This document shows, in pieces, positions 63,284 through 64,000 of a stretch of 64,000 nt of DNA; the stretch's first letter is position 1, and every line of letters begins with the position of its first letter. The stretch comes from Pelagibacteraceae bacterium AG-337-I02. Lineage in GTDB: Bacteria; Pseudomonadota; Alphaproteobacteria; HIMB59; GCA-002718135. The notes beneath the pieces are model-generated. The model had not been told where the DNA came from and made no database searches. It worked only from the letters and a program-made list of their open reading frames with translations. Location of the stretch: positions 1-64,000 of the forward strand of contig QBZY01000004.1 of assembly GCA_003282155.1 (NCBI GenBank). The letters run 5' to 3'. A program made the translations under genes and the position numbers.

Positions 63284-64000
63284 GATTTTATTCTTAATGA
63301 TGATCTTCCTCCATCTATATGAAATATTTGTCCAGTAATCCAATTATTTTTATCACTTAATAGAAAACTTCCAATATCAGAGAAATCATCACCAGATCCA
63401 ATTTTAGGTAGAGGATGCATATTTTCAATTGCTTTCTTAATAGTTTCATTACTAATCAACTTTTGTGTCATTTTTGCGTCAGTTAAACTTGGTGCGATAC
63501 AATTAACTTTAATTTTTGGAGCAAATTCTGCAGCTAAGCTTAAAGTAAGCCCTTCAATAGCACCTTTTGCGGAAGACACTATTGTGTGATTAGTAAAACC
63601 CTGTTTAACAGCTATAGTTGAATAAAGTAGAATACTACCAGTATTTTTAGCTAAAGTTTCTTGATTATACTTAATTGCATTTATTGCACTAAGTGTATTT
63701 ATTTTAAAAGAATCAATAAAATCTTCATCTTTTGTCATTTTGAGAGGTTTTAAGTTTATAGAACCAACACAAAAAGCAATACCGTATAATCGATCTTTGT
63801 ATTGCTCTGAAATACTTCTAACTTTATCAAAATCTAAAACATCACAAACTTTATATTCGCAACCAATTTCCTCTGATAATTGTTTTAATTCTGTCTCATT
63901 TCTAGAAATAATTATTGGATCATAGTTATTACTCTTCAGTTTTTTTGATAATGATTTTCCAATAGAACCTGTTCCCCCAAAGACAAATATATTTTTGTTA
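63280..64000 (-). CDS. SDR-family protein lacking the catalytic tyrosine (5' truncated)
   Basis: The frame is open from the TGA at 63280 through the window edge; only the start is missing. About 239 residues are visible. The N-terminal loop reads FVFGGTGSIGKS, a proper Rossmann glycine motif, and NHTIVSSAKGAIEGL, AAEFAPKIKVNCIAPSLT and WITGQIFHIDGG follow. The usual catalytic Y-x-x-x-K reads V-S-S-A-K, so the Tyr is Val (codon 63577-63579), with Lys retained. It may be a non-oxidoreductase or use other chemistry. Confidence 0.85.
   Translation of the reverse strand, partial: NKNIFVFGGTGSIGKSLSKKLKSNNYDPIIISRNETELKQLSEEIGCEYKVCDVLDFDKVRSISEQYKDRLYGIAFCVGSINLKPLKMTKDEDFIDSFKINTLSAINAIKYNQETLAKNTGSILLYSTIAVKQGFTNHTIVSSAKGAIEGLTLSLAAEFAPKIKVNCIAPSLTDAKMTQKLISNETIKKAIENMHPLPKIGSGDDFSDIGSFLLSDKNNWITGQIFHIDGGRSSLRIKS

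Overview
The window is a strongly AT-rich, gene-dense stretch of bacterial chromosome. I did not compute its composition; third codon positions are nearly all A or T. Genes mostly abut or overlap (ATGA, TAATG and GTGA junctions). I find no tRNA, rRNA, insertion sequence, phage gene or CRISPR array. The longest gap without a gene is about 150 bp. Several families point to an Alphaproteobacterium: 5-aminolevulinate synthase (HemA), a GcrA-like domain, a COQ9-family gene beside rpsU, a three-gene proton-translocating transhydrogenase, DUF1244, DUF465, and a MotA/MotB-like envelope pair. AT richness, compaction and marine-type catabolism (fucose, methylated glycine, oligopeptides) suggest a streamlined marine bacterioplankton lineage. 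HIMB59/AEGEAN-169 is my best guess, because sugar use plus phosphofructokinase and pyruvate kinase fit it better than typical SAR11, but this is inference.

Layout. 1-10683 (+) is a sugar-catabolism operon: a CUT2-type ABC importer (binding protein, two permeases, double ATPase), then the oxidative L-fucose route (aldose dehydrogenase, fuconate dehydratase, lactonase-type amidohydrolase, cytoplasmic GH29 alpha-L-fucosidase, mutarotase), ending in a KDG-kinase-like and a KDPG-aldolase-like gene. 10680-18975 is a mixed block: ureohydrolase, peroxiredoxin, Nudix hydrolase, MsrA, a stand-alone GcrA-type domain, cyclopropane fatty acid synthase, the MotA/MotB-like pair, a pentapeptide-repeat protein and a tiny predicted lipoprotein. 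19022-26587 carries heme synthesis: hemA on the minus strand, then hemC (with an apparent HemD extension), hemE, hemH, hemF and hemJ on the plus strand.

26591-33765 holds nth and a dipeptide/oligopeptide ABC operon with fused ATPases, met by a convergent M24 peptidase. 33815-37731 has a YqaA-like protein, rmuC, a YajQ protein, a LysE-type exporter, a GST and small genes. 37724-47406 is one overlapping minus-strand run: the saccharopine pathway of lysine breakdown (two genes), uvrB, 3-hydroxyisobutyryl-CoA hydrolase, a dimethylglycine/sarcosine dehydrogenase-like flavoprotein, an AsmA-like protein and an auxin-efflux-type carrier. 47472-64000 holds a TauE/SafE permease, an aminotransferase, pyruvate kinase, acyl-CoA synthetase, oligoendopeptidase F, a UbiB-type kinase, pntAA-pntAB-pntB, rpsU, def, a COQ9-family gene, phosphofructokinase, and two short-chain dehydrogenases flanking a secreted DUF3108-like protein.

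Together the genes describe an aerobic heterotroph that imports sugars and peptides, runs both an EMP-type upper pathway and a pyruvate-forming aldolase step, makes its own heme, and oxidises amino acids and methylated amines. The most unusual points are the mismatch between the fucose route and the kinase/aldolase pair, a GcrA sigma-interaction-type domain without its DNA-binding half, several promoters placed at leaderless distance from start codons, an overlooked small lipoprotein, an endonuclease III with a shifted iron-sulfur cysteine, and a short-chain dehydrogenase lacking its catalytic tyrosine.
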